Below are positions 24,562 to 32,040 of a DNA stretch of 50,241 nt, one piece after another (positions within the stretch are counted from its first letter, which is position 1; the number at the start of each line of letters is the position of its first letter). The notes below the pieces were generated by a model. The model saw only the letters and a program-made list of their open reading frames with translations. It did not search any database and had not been told where the DNA came from. The translations under genes and the position numbers were made by a program. Source of the stretch: an uncultured bacterium (GTDB taxonomy: Bacteria; Actinomycetota; Coriobacteriia; Coriobacteriales; Coriobacteriaceae); contig CAJMMX010000007.1 in NCBI GenBank assembly GCA_905214615.1, positions 1-50,241 of the forward strand. The letters are read 5' to 3'.

Positions 24562-25689
24562 TTAACCCCTGAGCAAACCCAGTGCAAGCAGTATATCCTT
24601 GACCAAGTACTTGGCGCAGTCTTTTGGCCTCGCCCTGAGAACGAGTCGGTTAACCCGTACCCCGTTACGAAAGCCGTCCATAAAGGTATTTCTTTCTATA
24701 GGCTTCGTCGAAGGACGTTGAAGCTGTTCATTGTTGGCCACAGCTAGACCAGGATCAACCGGCAAAAGCTCAAGGTCCGTCATTTCTAACAGTTCTCGAC
24801 CCTTGTCTGTCTGCACAAGTGCGAGGGATATCCCGTTCGCGACCTCATCAGAAAGCTCGCTACCCCATGAATCGCCAAGCGTAATATCGGAGACACGATC
24901 ACCCTTGGCGTAGCGGCAGGAGTAGCAGCCTTCCGTATACGGTAAACCCGAGAGGAAAGCAATCGAGTAGCGATCGCGGACACCCGTCCTACCCACAGTT
25001 TCAGCTCCGCGATAGCGGAGCTGATACTGGACTTTCTTTCGAAAGTCCAGTATCAGCTCATTAGACAGGTTGTTACCTGTCTCTTCCAAGAATCGGCTCA
25101 GGACCTTGGGGGACGGTGAACCATGACAGATAAGGTCGATGGTGTAAAGGGAATCGGCTAAACGGCTTCCAACGAAGTTACGCATCGCAGCAACCTGACA
25201 AGGAAGACCGATAAAGAGAACCCTTTGACCACCTTGCAGGGCCTCCCTAACCTCGCGGTACGCACCAAGCGGATTGCTTTTGACGTATTTGGAGCCTTGG
25301 GCCCTCCTCAAGTAATCCGCATCAGAAGTGAGGTGGAACCGGAACTCACCGCCCTCCTGTGCACATGAACACACAAATCCATTTGACGCCACAAACGCCT
25401 CCGAGATGGCCGTAGCCAGACCCCCGGACGAAGATGACATTCTGAGCGATGTATCTTTCGCCCACCCCTGTAGCCACTCGAGAGGACGCAACGAAGATGG
25501 GGATACCATCTGGGGACACGTTTTCTCGCACAGTCCACATCCCACGCACCTTGTAGGATCAATACGGGCGTTATACGCCTCAATCGTATCCTCAATGGCA
25601 ATCGCTCCATGTCGGCATGAATCGACGCAGGCCATACAGCCAGCGCACATATCCTTCTTGCATACCGTCCTAGTGCCAACGTTTGACAA
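24562..25689 (-). CDS. FrhB/coenzyme F420 hydrogenase beta-subunit-like iron-sulfur protein (copy 2)
   Basis: This 375-residue paralogue of the 17129-18346 gene has the same plan: two ferredoxin clusters (CAGCMACVDSC and CVGCGLCEKTCPQ), SSSGGLATAISEAF, GSKYVKSNPLG, FIGLPCQVAAMRNF, IDLICHGSPSPKVL, YSCRYAKGDRVSDITLGDSWG. The likely start is a TTG at 25689, seven bases after GAGGAG, just beyond the stop of the pyruvyl transferase gene; no ATG or GTG fits better. It pairs with pyruvyl transferase copy 2 directly upstream. Three successive inverted repeats lie inside the gene at 24996-25082, over codons homologous to those carrying the repeat in copy 1. The reading frame stays open. The reaction catalysed is unknown. 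Confidence 0.82.
   Translation of the reverse strand: MSNVGTRTVCKKDMCAGCMACVDSCRHGAIAIEDTIEAYNARIDPTRCVGCGLCEKTCPQMVSPSSLRPLEWLQGWAKDTSLRMSSSSGGLATAISEAFVASNGFVCSCAQEGGEFRFHLTSDADYLRRAQGSKYVKSNPLGAYREVREALQGGQRVLFIGLPCQVAAMRNFVGSRLADSLYTIDLICHGSPSPKVLSRFLEETGNNLSNELILDFRKKVQYQLRYRGAETVGRTGVRDRYSIAFLSGLPYTEGCYSCRYAKGDRVSDITLGDSWGSELSDEVANGISLALVQTDKGRELLEMTDLELLPVDPGLAVANNEQLQRPSTKPIERNTFMDGFRNGVRVNRLVLRARPKDCAKYLVKDILLALGLLRG
24996..25082. repeat. Alternating inverted repeats inside the FrhB-like gene (copy 2)
   Basis: Arm 1 is 24996-25010 (CAGTTTCAGCTCCGC), arm 2 runs 25015-25036 and arm 3 is 25041-25059. Arms 1 and 2 pair over 15 bases with one mismatch and a 4-base loop. Arms 2 and 3 pair over 19 bases exactly (GAGCTGATACTGGACTTTC) with a 4-base loop. 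The pairings share arm 2 and exclude each other. An extra 8-bp hairpin (AGACAGGT, loop TGTT) follows at 25063-25082. Confidence 0.9.
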
Positions 25690-25693
25690 TGCC

Positions 25694-26797
25694 CTACTCC
25701 TCAATCATGCTCTTGAGCTGCGCTAGGGACTTCTCCCTCTCCGCACCCATCACATCGTTGACCCGACCAAAGTCAATCTGCTTGGATGCTAACTCGACAT
25801 CATCTAGATTCTGAAGCACTCTGTCCGTGAGGTCCGTGAGTCGCAGAATACTCACGTTCCTGCTCGAGGTTCCGTTCTTGGGCAGCACTTCTACCAGCGG
25901 CGTATTGAGATTTATGGCAAAAGCCGTACCGTGGAACGAGTCCGTGACTAGGCATGCTGCGTTGTCGACATACGAGAGAAACTCAGCAAGCGTCGGCAGC
26001 CACTTGAACTTGCCCTCGCGTGAGGCCTGGTGCAGGCTTGCGGAGATCCGTATCAGGGGCAAGCCAAGCTTTTTGGCAACCTTCACGGCGTACTGCCCCA
26101 CCGTCGGGTCGCTGTGAATCTGGTAGACGAGGATGTATTCGCCCTTCGGGGCAGGTGCCGCCATCCTTCTCCACGCCTCGCCATCAAGCAGCAGCGTGGG
26201 ATCGACAACCTGTCCGGCCTCTATGCCCCACGAGGCAAGCTGCTCGCGCGCGGCATCCTCGCGTACGAACACGGCCTCATATGCTCGAAGGTCCTCGAGA
26301 AACCTGGGGCGCACGCTATCCGGGATATTCTTCTTACCAAAGCTTGCCGCATATGAGATGCGCCTTGCGCCCTCGGGAGCAAACTCAAGCGCGTATGACA
26401 GGTCGTATGCGCCCGAGCTGATGGGACCCCACACCTGATCGCTTCCAGTCATATAGACATCGGCCTTGGGCGGATTAGCCTTCAGCTCCTCCAGGGATGC
26501 ATAGTGAGGGCTCATCTTAAGCAGCTGGGAACGCTCACGCGCAAACCGCTTGCCCGCCACCCTTGTCTCAGGCTCCATCAGAAGTCTGTAGACAGACTTC
26601 TTCAACGGGTTCCCGTTCCAGGACGGCTTTGTCGAAAGAAGCGTCCTCACCTGCTGGGATACGTCCTCACAAGCAGGTACATAGTCCATAATCTCGAACT
26701 CATGCCCCAAGCTCTCTACCGCTCGTTGTGTCGCATATGCCTGGAGCAGGGAGCCATAATTAGAGATTGCGTGCCTGGTTATGCAGGATACTTTCAC
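25694..26797 (-). CDS. Polysaccharide pyruvyl transferase family protein (copy 2)
   Basis: The ~367-residue product begins KVSCITRHAISNYGSLLQAY, carries VYMTGSDQVWGPISSGAYD (the family signature), VREDAAREQLASWGI, VVDPTLLLDGEAWR and CLVTDSFHGTAFAINLNTPL. It is a second member of the family that ketal-pyruvylates or otherwise modifies surface glycans. The GTG start at 26797 has GGAGG seven bases upstream. It is followed by FrhB-like copy 2, reproducing the pyruvyl transferase/FrhB pairing seen for copy 1. A modest 9-bp hairpin occurs at 26581-26600. Two such pairs suggest two separate modifications of the same polymer, or two alternative ones; that is inference. Confidence 0.86.
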   Translation of the reverse strand: MKVSCITRHAISNYGSLLQAYATQRAVESLGHEFEIMDYVPACEDVSQQVRTLLSTKPSWNGNPLKKSVYRLLMEPETRVAGKRFARERSQLLKMSPHYASLEELKANPPKADVYMTGSDQVWGPISSGAYDLSYALEFAPEGARRISYAASFGKKNIPDSVRPRFLEDLRAYEAVFVREDAAREQLASWGIEAGQVVDPTLLLDGEAWRRMAAPAPKGEYILVYQIHSDPTVGQYAVKVAKKLGLPLIRISASLHQASREGKFKWLPTLAEFLSYVDNAACLVTDSFHGTAFAINLNTPLVEVLPKNGTSSRNVSILRLTDLTDRVLQNLDDVELASKQIDFGRVNDVMGAEREKSLAQLKSMIEE

Positions 26798-26869
26798 GTG
26801 TTTCCTCCGATTGATATCGAGCAACCGCTATTTCTGAATTTTTGCATTCGATTTTTCCACCCGGCCGCA

Positions 26870-28006
26870 CTACAGCGCCTCCTCAGTCTCGTACACGTGC
26901 GCGTCGGCTCGGCTTGCGTCGGAAAGGCCGTCGTTGATCGCGGCGTGCATGTCGCAGGTGGAAAGAGCGTCCAGCTCCTCCTTCGTCACCTTGCCCGACT
27001 CGTAGTCGCGCACGATGGGGAGCTCGTGCATGTCGAACTTCTTGCCGGGCTTGAGCTTGTGCGCCAGCACCCACGACGCGGGTTTCCAGATGTACTTGTG
27101 CATGGCAGGAGACACGGAGCCGATCATCCAGCAGTTGCGGTCGCAGTGGCGCACGCAGCCGCGCACTTTCTCGGCCTGGGCGCTCTCCCACAGCTCATCC
27201 CAAGACTCGTCGTTAAGGTTGCCCATAACGAGCTTCTCCTTGGTGCCGTTGCAGGGCATGACGTCGCCGTAGGGGTCGATGAAGAACGTGTCGAACGCCA
27301 TATCGCACGGGAGCAGGCGCTTCTGCCCATAGATGTAGTTGATGAGGCCCATGTTGAAGTACGCGCGGAACCACTTCTTGGGCTCGTTGGACTTGAGGAG
27401 CTCGTTTACCAGGTCCTCGAAGTTCTGGGCCACCATGGGACGGTCCTTGATGATGTTCTTCGCCTCGACAAAGTAGAAGCTGTTGTGCAGGCTGGCGGTG
27501 GCGAACTCCATGCCGAGCTCGTCGGAAAGCTTGTACAGCGGCACCAAGTCCGCAGCGTTGCGATCCTGCACCGTCATGCCAAAGCCCACGTCCGGGTGCT
27601 TCATTTCCACGAGCTTCTTGAGCGTCTCGTAGCCGCGGTTGAAGCCGTTCTGGAGACCGCGGATCTCATCGTTGGTCTGCTGCAGACCCTCGATGGAGAT
27701 GCGGATTCCCACCTGGGGGAATTCCTCGGCAAGGGCGATGATGCGGTCGGTGAAGAAGCCGTTGGTGGAGATGACGATGCGGTCGGACTTCTTGTACAGC
27801 TCGCGCACGATATCCGCAAGGTCGGTCCTGATGAAGGGCTCGCCACCGGTGATGTTGGTGAAGTACATGCGCGGGAGCTTCTTGATCACGTCGAGGGAGA
27901 GCTCCTCCTCCGGACGGCTGGGAGCCTTGTAGCGGTTGCACATGGTGCAGCGCGCGTTGCAGCGGTAGGTGACGATAACGGTTCCGTTCAGTTTCTTGGT
28001 TGCCAT
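26870..28006 (-). CDS. Radical SAM protein with SPASM-like C-terminal cysteines
   Basis: The 378-residue protein has the radical SAM cluster motif CNARCTMC at about residues 16-23, the SAM-binding TNITGGEPFIRTD, and STNGFFTDR and RISIEGL along the barrel. The C-terminal part has LPCDMAFDTFFIDPYGDVMPC followed by CVRHCDRNCW, consistent with an auxiliary iron-sulfur cluster as in SPASM/twitch proteins. A strong GGAGGAGAAGG precedes the ATG. It lies between glycosyltransferase and pyruvyl transferase genes in the locus, so a sugar- or lipid-carrier-modifying role is plausible. A peptide-maturation role is less likely because no precursor gene is seen. The substrate is unknown. Confidence 0.82.
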   Translation of the reverse strand: MATKKLNGTVIVTYRCNARCTMCNRYKAPSRPEEELSLDVIKKLPRMYFTNITGGEPFIRTDLADIVRELYKKSDRIVISTNGFFTDRIIALAEEFPQVGIRISIEGLQQTNDEIRGLQNGFNRGYETLKKLVEMKHPDVGFGMTVQDRNAADLVPLYKLSDELGMEFATASLHNSFYFVEAKNIIKDRPMVAQNFEDLVNELLKSNEPKKWFRAYFNMGLINYIYGQKRLLPCDMAFDTFFIDPYGDVMPCNGTKEKLVMGNLNDESWDELWESAQAEKVRGCVRHCDRNCWMIGSVSPAMHKYIWKPASWVLAHKLKPGKKFDMHELPIVRDYESGKVTKEELDALSTCDMHAAINDGLSDASRADAHVYETEEAL

Positions 28007-28025
28007 GAATCCTTCTCCTCCGTTT

Positions 28026-29354
28026 TTATCCCTGATACAGGGGCATCAGTTTTTCCGCATATTCTTCCACAGTGTCAAAGCGGGTCGTCTCGCAGGCTCT
28101 GGTATAAGCGTCCAGCCGGGTGCGGTCGTCCCAGAGGGCGCGTATCTTCTCTGTCAGGAATGAACGGCAATGCGCGCTCATCGCGGCGTAAGCCGCAGGA
28201 TCGGCGGCCACCGCCGCACCCCTACGGATTGCATCTGCGAGTCCTGCCTCATCGTGGGCTTCAGCCAGGAAGCCCGTTTCACCCTCACGTACCAGCTCGG
28301 GTATTCCGCCCATGTTCGTACCGATAACGGGCTTGCCCGCGACGAGTGCCTCGAGAACCGCATATGGCGCGTTCTCGAGCCACTCTGACGGCGCAGCCGC
28401 CAGAGTGGCTCGATTCACAAGTCCGCGCAGGGCGTCACCGGTTTTATATCCAACCAGCTCAATCCTCGAGCTTATTTCGTTTGGCATTGCGGAAACTTTG
28501 ACCTTCACAGCATCACATTCAGGGCCATCGCCTGCAATAACAAGACGCCAATCAGGGATCACCGGTGCCGCCTTCTCAAAAGCATGCACGAGCGTTAACA
28601 CGCCTTTCTCGCGAGAAAGGCGTCCCAGATACAGCATGTAGGGATCTTCATTATTTTGGTTGGCAACTTCCCGTGACATCGAATCGGGATTCAGGAAATT
28701 CCGCATGAGGACAAGCTGACGTTCGGGAAGCCCCGCTTCAATAAACTTGTTCCGCATGAACTCACTCGGGCAGATGATGCGATCGAGACGTGAATAGGTT
28801 TTGTGCCGTTTAAGCCACTCCGCCTCAGCCACCGCTAACGCGCTTTTTGCGATCGAACCCTTTACGCACTTCTTCTTAAGGCAATTGCCAAAATGACCCC
28901 CGAGACACGAATCGCAAACGTTGCCCTCGGAATCAAGCATAAGATAGCTCGGGCAAGCAAGAATCAAGTCGTGCGAGGTATACACAACCGGCGTTGGATG
29001 CTGCTTTAGCCAAGGAGCGTCCAAGATGGAAAACGTAATCTGCCTATGAGTGAGATTGAGATGGATTACATCGGGCTGGAATTCACGGCACAGCGCATCG
29101 AACTTCTCGCGCGCCTCTTTGGAATACACAAGTGCCTGCGCGGCCTTCGCCTTATCGACAATAGAGCTCGGTCCGTTATAGTCGCGATTCGTTACAAAGT
29201 AACGCGACCACTCAGTCGGCTCATTACGCTCATCCTCCATGCTGAAGAAGGCAACTTCATGCCCAAGAGCGCGAAGACCATCGGCAAGAGCAAAGTAGTA
29301 CGTCTCGCTTCCACCCTTGCGCCAATGAAACTTATTTACAAGAAGGATCTTCAT
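28026..29354 (-). CDS. GT4-family glycosyltransferase (first of a pair)
   Basis: The 442 residues form a GT-B enzyme: the N-terminal NKFHWRKGGSETYYFALADG is typical of GT4, HLNLTHRQITFSIL and YTSHDLILACPSYLM follow, and the C-terminal lobe has LYLGRLSREKGVLTL and the donor-site APSEWLENAPYAVLEALVAG, then NMGGIPELV and GETGFLAEA. A cluster of cysteines (CDSCLGGHFGNCLKKKC) after the SHD motif may bind metal. It starts by one-base overlap (TAATG) with the second GT4 gene. Strong inverted repeats lie inside the gene at 28350-28412 and a 24-bp perfect palindrome at 28600-28623, both at conserved motifs. Confidence 0.87.
   Translation of the reverse strand: MKILLVNKFHWRKGGSETYYFALADGLRALGHEVAFFSMEDERNEPTEWSRYFVTNRDYNGPSSIVDKAKAAQALVYSKEAREKFDALCREFQPDVIHLNLTHRQITFSILDAPWLKQHPTPVVYTSHDLILACPSYLMLDSEGNVCDSCLGGHFGNCLKKKCVKGSIAKSALAVAEAEWLKRHKTYSRLDRIICPSEFMRNKFIEAGLPERQLVLMRNFLNPDSMSREVANQNNEDPYMLYLGRLSREKGVLTLVHAFEKAAPVIPDWRLVIAGDGPECDAVKVKVSAMPNEISSRIELVGYKTGDALRGLVNRATLAAAPSEWLENAPYAVLEALVAGKPVIGTNMGGIPELVREGETGFLAEAHDEAGLADAIRRGAAVAADPAAYAAMSAHCRSFLTEKIRALWDDRTRLDAYTRACETTRFDTVEEYAEKLMPLYQG
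28350..28412. repeat. Three-arm inverted repeat inside the GT4 gene
   Basis: CTCGAGAAC at 28350-28358 pairs with 28371-28379. The overlapping segment 28376-28392 (CGAGCCACTCTGACGGC) pairs with 28396-28412 over 17 bases with one mismatch and a 3-base loop. The two hairpins share CGAG and so cannot form together. It encodes the donor-site stretch AAAPSEWLENAPY. Confidence 0.85.
28600..28623. repeat. 24-bp perfect palindrome inside the GT4 gene
   Basis: The 12-base half ACGCCTTTCTCG is followed directly by its reverse complement. It covers the codons for GRLSREKGV, a conserved GT4 motif. Confidence 0.9.
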
Positions 29355-30457
29355 TACGCAACACCCTCATACAAAGCAAGCGTCCTTTGGACGACGCTGT
29401 TCCAGTCATAGCCATTAATCGCGCGGTCACGTGCCATGGCGCCCAGCCTCTCCGCTTGGGCAGAATCCGCTATCAGGCCTTCAAGCACGTCGCGCAGCGC
29501 CCCCGCGTCTCCGTGTGGGAACGTGAGCCCGCAACCCTGCAGAACATCCGCGCACTCGGGAATATCCGAGGTAACGCATGCCGCACCGTGAGACATGGCC
29601 TCCAGCAAGCTCATGGGCAGGCCCTCAACGTCGGAGGGGAGCGCGTAGCAATACGCGTTGGAGTACAGCTCGGAGAGCAGGTTGCCCTCAACGTGGCCGG
29701 TAAAGAGCGCGCGGGGGTCGGACGCGGCAGCCTCTTTGAGCGCCACGGCGTAGTCGTCCGTATCGGAGGAGTCGCCCGCGATAACCAGGCGCTTATCCGT
29801 CTTTACCTGCTTGTACGCCTCCACCAACAGTTCCGGTCGCTTCTCGGGCACAATGCGACCGAGGTAGAGGACATAGGAGCCCTGGGTGAGCCCCAAGCGC
29901 TCGGAGATCTCCTTCGCGGGAAGATCCGCCTCGGGAGTGATGCCGTTGGGAATGAGCGTAGCCTCGCGGCCGTAAGCCTCCTTGAAGTACTCCTGATTGC
30001 CCCGGGAAAGCACAATGAGCGCATCCGCGCACTTGGCCGCCGTCGCCTCGCCGAACTTGATGTACTTGGAAGCCAAGCCGCCCCATTTTGCACGCTGCCA
30101 GTCCAGGCCGTGGATCGTTGCCACGGTCCTGATGTCCGCGGAACGCGCAAAACGAAGGGGGACACACGGCCCCTCTGCGTGATAGTGAATTACGTCTGCC
30201 CCGTCTTTGATGGCGGCCCTTGTTGCGGCAAAGCTGCTCGTGAGCGCAGAGAGCCCCTTGATGTCCAGAGCCTTTACGGGAACGATGCGGTAGCCATCCT
30301 TCTCGTAGGGCTCGGAAGGAGCTCCTTCGCCCATACGGTCGTAGCAGGTTACTTGGTGACCAAGGTCTGCCATACGGCGAGCAAGCTCGCCTACCACCAC
30401 TTCTACGCCGCCCTCGCGCGAACCCGTTCTCTTTTGGCCTATCATGGCGATGCGCAT
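29354..30457 (-). CDS. GT4-family glycosyltransferase (second of a pair)
   Basis: This ~367-residue GT-B enzyme starts MRIAMIGQKRTGSREGGVEV, shows HYHAEGPCVPLRFARS and ATIHGLDWQRAKWGG in the N-terminal lobe, and YVLYLGRIVPEKRPELLVEA, ALPSDVEGLPMSLLEAMSHG and SDIPECADVL in the C-terminal lobe, the usual GT4 donor-binding order. Similar enzymes often add the second sugar after the priming transferase, and here the gene directly follows the priming transferase. The ATG at 30457 begins one base past the upstream stop. Start choice is slightly uncertain because an in-frame GTG lies 12 bases earlier. Confidence 0.87.
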   Translation of the reverse strand: MRIAMIGQKRTGSREGGVEVVVGELARRMADLGHQVTCYDRMGEGAPSEPYEKDGYRIVPVKALDIKGLSALTSSFAATRAAIKDGADVIHYHAEGPCVPLRFARSADIRTVATIHGLDWQRAKWGGLASKYIKFGEATAAKCADALIVLSRGNQEYFKEAYGREATLIPNGITPEADLPAKEISERLGLTQGSYVLYLGRIVPEKRPELLVEAYKQVKTDKRLVIAGDSSDTDDYAVALKEAAASDPRALFTGHVEGNLLSELYSNAYCYALPSDVEGLPMSLLEAMSHGAACVTSDIPECADVLQGCGLTFPHGDAGALRDVLEGLIADSAQAERLGAMARDRAINGYDWNSVVQRTLALYEGVA

Positions 30458-30458
30458 G

Positions 30459-31241
30459 CTACACGGCACCTTCCCCAGAGAACATCGTCTTCAGTGTGCC
30501 GAATATCAACCGCAGGTCCTGGCGCAGGCTGCGATTCTCTATATAGCGAAGATCCAGCTCAACCATTTCTTTGAAGCCCAGGTAGCTGCGGCCCATTACC
30601 TGCCAAGGACCGCTGCAGCCGGGTTTTACCGCCAGGCGCTTCATGTCGTGCTCGCTGTACAGGGCAACCTCGCGCGGCAGGCCGGGGCGCGGGCCAATGA
30701 GGTTCATTTGGCCCAAGAACACGTTGATGAGCTGGGGCAGCTCGTCGATGCTGTGCTTGCGAATGAAGTTACCCACACCGGGAATAATGCGCGGGTCGTG
30801 CTTCATTTTAAACATGGGGCCAGTGGCCTCGTTTTGGGCCTGCAAGTCCTTGAGCATTTGGTCTGCGTTGGGAACCATGCTGCGGAACTTGTAGATCTTA
30901 AACAGGTAGAACGTGCCGTCTTTGCGCACGCGGCCCACGCGCCACTGTGAATATAGGGGGCTGGCGCCCGGGCTCTTTATGCAAATGACCACGCTCAGAA
31001 TTACCCCGGGAATAAAGAGCAACACCAGGGCTCCGCCGGCGGCGACAATGTCCACCGTACGCTTAACAACGCGGTAGAGCCTGTGCCCAAGCTCGGGCTT
31101 CACGCCGGAGTTGGCACCGCGCAGCATCTTGTACGCTTCTTCGTTTGTAAGGTAATCCCCCGCAGCACCGGCTGCGGCAGTAACGGAATTCGCCGTGGCG
31201 GCCGTGCGCGTCTCCCGCGCGCCCTGTGCTATGGTCATCAT
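30459..31241 (-). CDS. Priming undecaprenyl-phosphate sugar-1-phosphate transferase (WbaP C-terminal type)
   Basis: This enzyme starts repeat-unit synthesis by transferring a hexose- or HexNAc-1-phosphate from a UDP-sugar to undecaprenyl phosphate. The 260-residue product has a single reentrant membrane segment (IVAAGGALVLLFIPGVILSVV) and the family motifs KSPGASPLYSQWRVGR, FYLFKIYKFRSM, NFIRKHSIDELPQLINV, MNLIGPRPGLP and PGCSGPWQVMGRSYLGF. It lacks the N-terminal multi-helix domain of full WbaP. The start is uncertain: tandem ATGs at 31241/31238 are far from GGAGGGG, and a longer frame overlaps the loaP-like gene. Its place right after the antiterminator fits the first structural gene of the operon. 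Confidence 0.87.
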   Translation of the reverse strand: MMTIAQGARETRTAATANSVTAAAGAAGDYLTNEEAYKMLRGANSGVKPELGHRLYRVVKRTVDIVAAGGALVLLFIPGVILSVVICIKSPGASPLYSQWRVGRVRKDGTFYLFKIYKFRSMVPNADQMLKDLQAQNEATGPMFKMKHDPRIIPGVGNFIRKHSIDELPQLINVFLGQMNLIGPRPGLPREVALYSEHDMKRLAVKPGCSGPWQVMGRSYLGFKEMVELDLRYIENRSLRQDLRLIFGTLKTMFSGEGAV

Positions 31242-31305
31242 CGTAGGCTCAAGAGCCCCTCCCCTGATACTTTTTGCCTTCGGTCGTCCGCTTGCGAGCT
31301 TGCAG

Positions 31306-31851
31306 CTAGGCGATCGCTCTTCTGTGATTGCGCATAACGCGCTGCTCTTTTGAAAGCACCGCAAGGCCAACGCGGGTGGTTACGCGTCGGCCGCACAAGT
31401 CGAGCTCAAAAAAGGCAGTGCTCTTGCGTCTGTTAATGGTTTTGATAAGGGCCTCGTGCCCCAGCAGCGGGCCTGCCGTTACTACGACCTGGTCTCCATC
31501 CTTTAGAGCCTCGCTCATGGGCACCACGCGGTCTCCCCTATTGGTAAAGCTGCCAATGAGCTGGGTCTCTTCTTTTGCCAGCGGCACAAACCGACCGTCC
31601 TGGGAAAGCACCCGGGCAAAGTCGTCCATGCGCAGCAAATACTGTTGCACGGTGCGCGGATCCGCCGTATCGCAAATGAGATAACCGGGAAAGAGCGGCT
31701 TGGTCGTGCTGACCCATTCGCGGTGTAGCTTGATCTCGGTTTGATATTGGGGATAAAAGAGCTCCTGCATGACGCCAGCCGGCACCATGCGCTCGATGCG
31801 CTCGCGCATAACGTCTTCGCGACCGTTAGTGACTTGGATCACATACCACAC
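31306..31851 (-). CDS. loaP: NusG-paralogue transcription antiterminator (LoaP/RfaH/UpxY-like)
   Basis: The ~181-residue protein has a NusG N-terminal domain (WYVIQVTNGREDVMRERIER, the TTKPLFPGYLICDT strand-loop typical of NGN) and a C-terminal KOW domain (LKDGDQVVVTAGPLLGHEALIKTI). Specialised NusG paralogues heading polysaccharide operons bind RNA polymerase and suppress termination across long gene clusters. It is the first gene of the ~20 kb minus-strand locus, which fits that role exactly. Start choice is uncertain among GTG codons at 31851, 31857 and 31860; 31851 is best spaced from AAGGGG. A large hairpin lies just upstream at 31889-31947 and may be its recognition site. Confidence 0.85.
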   Translation of the reverse strand: MWYVIQVTNGREDVMRERIERMVPAGVMQELFYPQYQTEIKLHREWVSTTKPLFPGYLICDTADPRTVQQYLLRMDDFARVLSQDGRFVPLAKEETQLIGSFTNRGDRVVPMSEALKDGDQVVVTAGPLLGHEALIKTINRRKSTAFFELDLCGRRVTTRVGLAVLSKEQRVMRNHRRAIA

Positions 31852-31888
31852 GAGCACCACCCCCTTGCTGTCCTACGTATGGCTCACG

Positions 31889-31947
31889 GGGTTTGGGTAT
31901 GGCTACGCCAGGGCGCTTGTGCGCGAAGGCGCTCCATATTCAAACCC
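31889..31947 (-). promoter_or_regulatory. Stepped RNA hairpin in the locus leader, candidate LoaP recognition element
   Basis: On the minus strand GGGTTTG pairs with CAAACCC at the base, then after a 2x2 internal loop TATGG pairs with CCATA, then GCGCC with GGCGT, and the tip holds GCGC-ACAA-GCGC. All pairs are visible in the sequence. It begins about 38 bases before the loaP-like start. LoaP factors are known to recognise a leader RNA hairpin; that this is the one is inference. Confidence 0.45.
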
Positions 31948-32040
31948 TGAGCCCAGTTAGACAAGCACGTGGCTCTGCCCCACCGTGAACGGTATGTATA
32001 AAAGCAGCGCTGAGATTGCAGGCGTGTATAACAAATTAAC

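Noticed and set aside
17609..25082. The in-gene hairpins as insertion sequence ends or invertible promoter sites
   Set aside because: No recombinase gene, no target duplication and no promoter between the arms; the reading frames run straight through.
26504..28327. 607-residue plus-strand frame over the radical SAM gene
   Set aside because: It spans three minus-strand genes and has shadow composition (His/Leu/Val/Asp rich).
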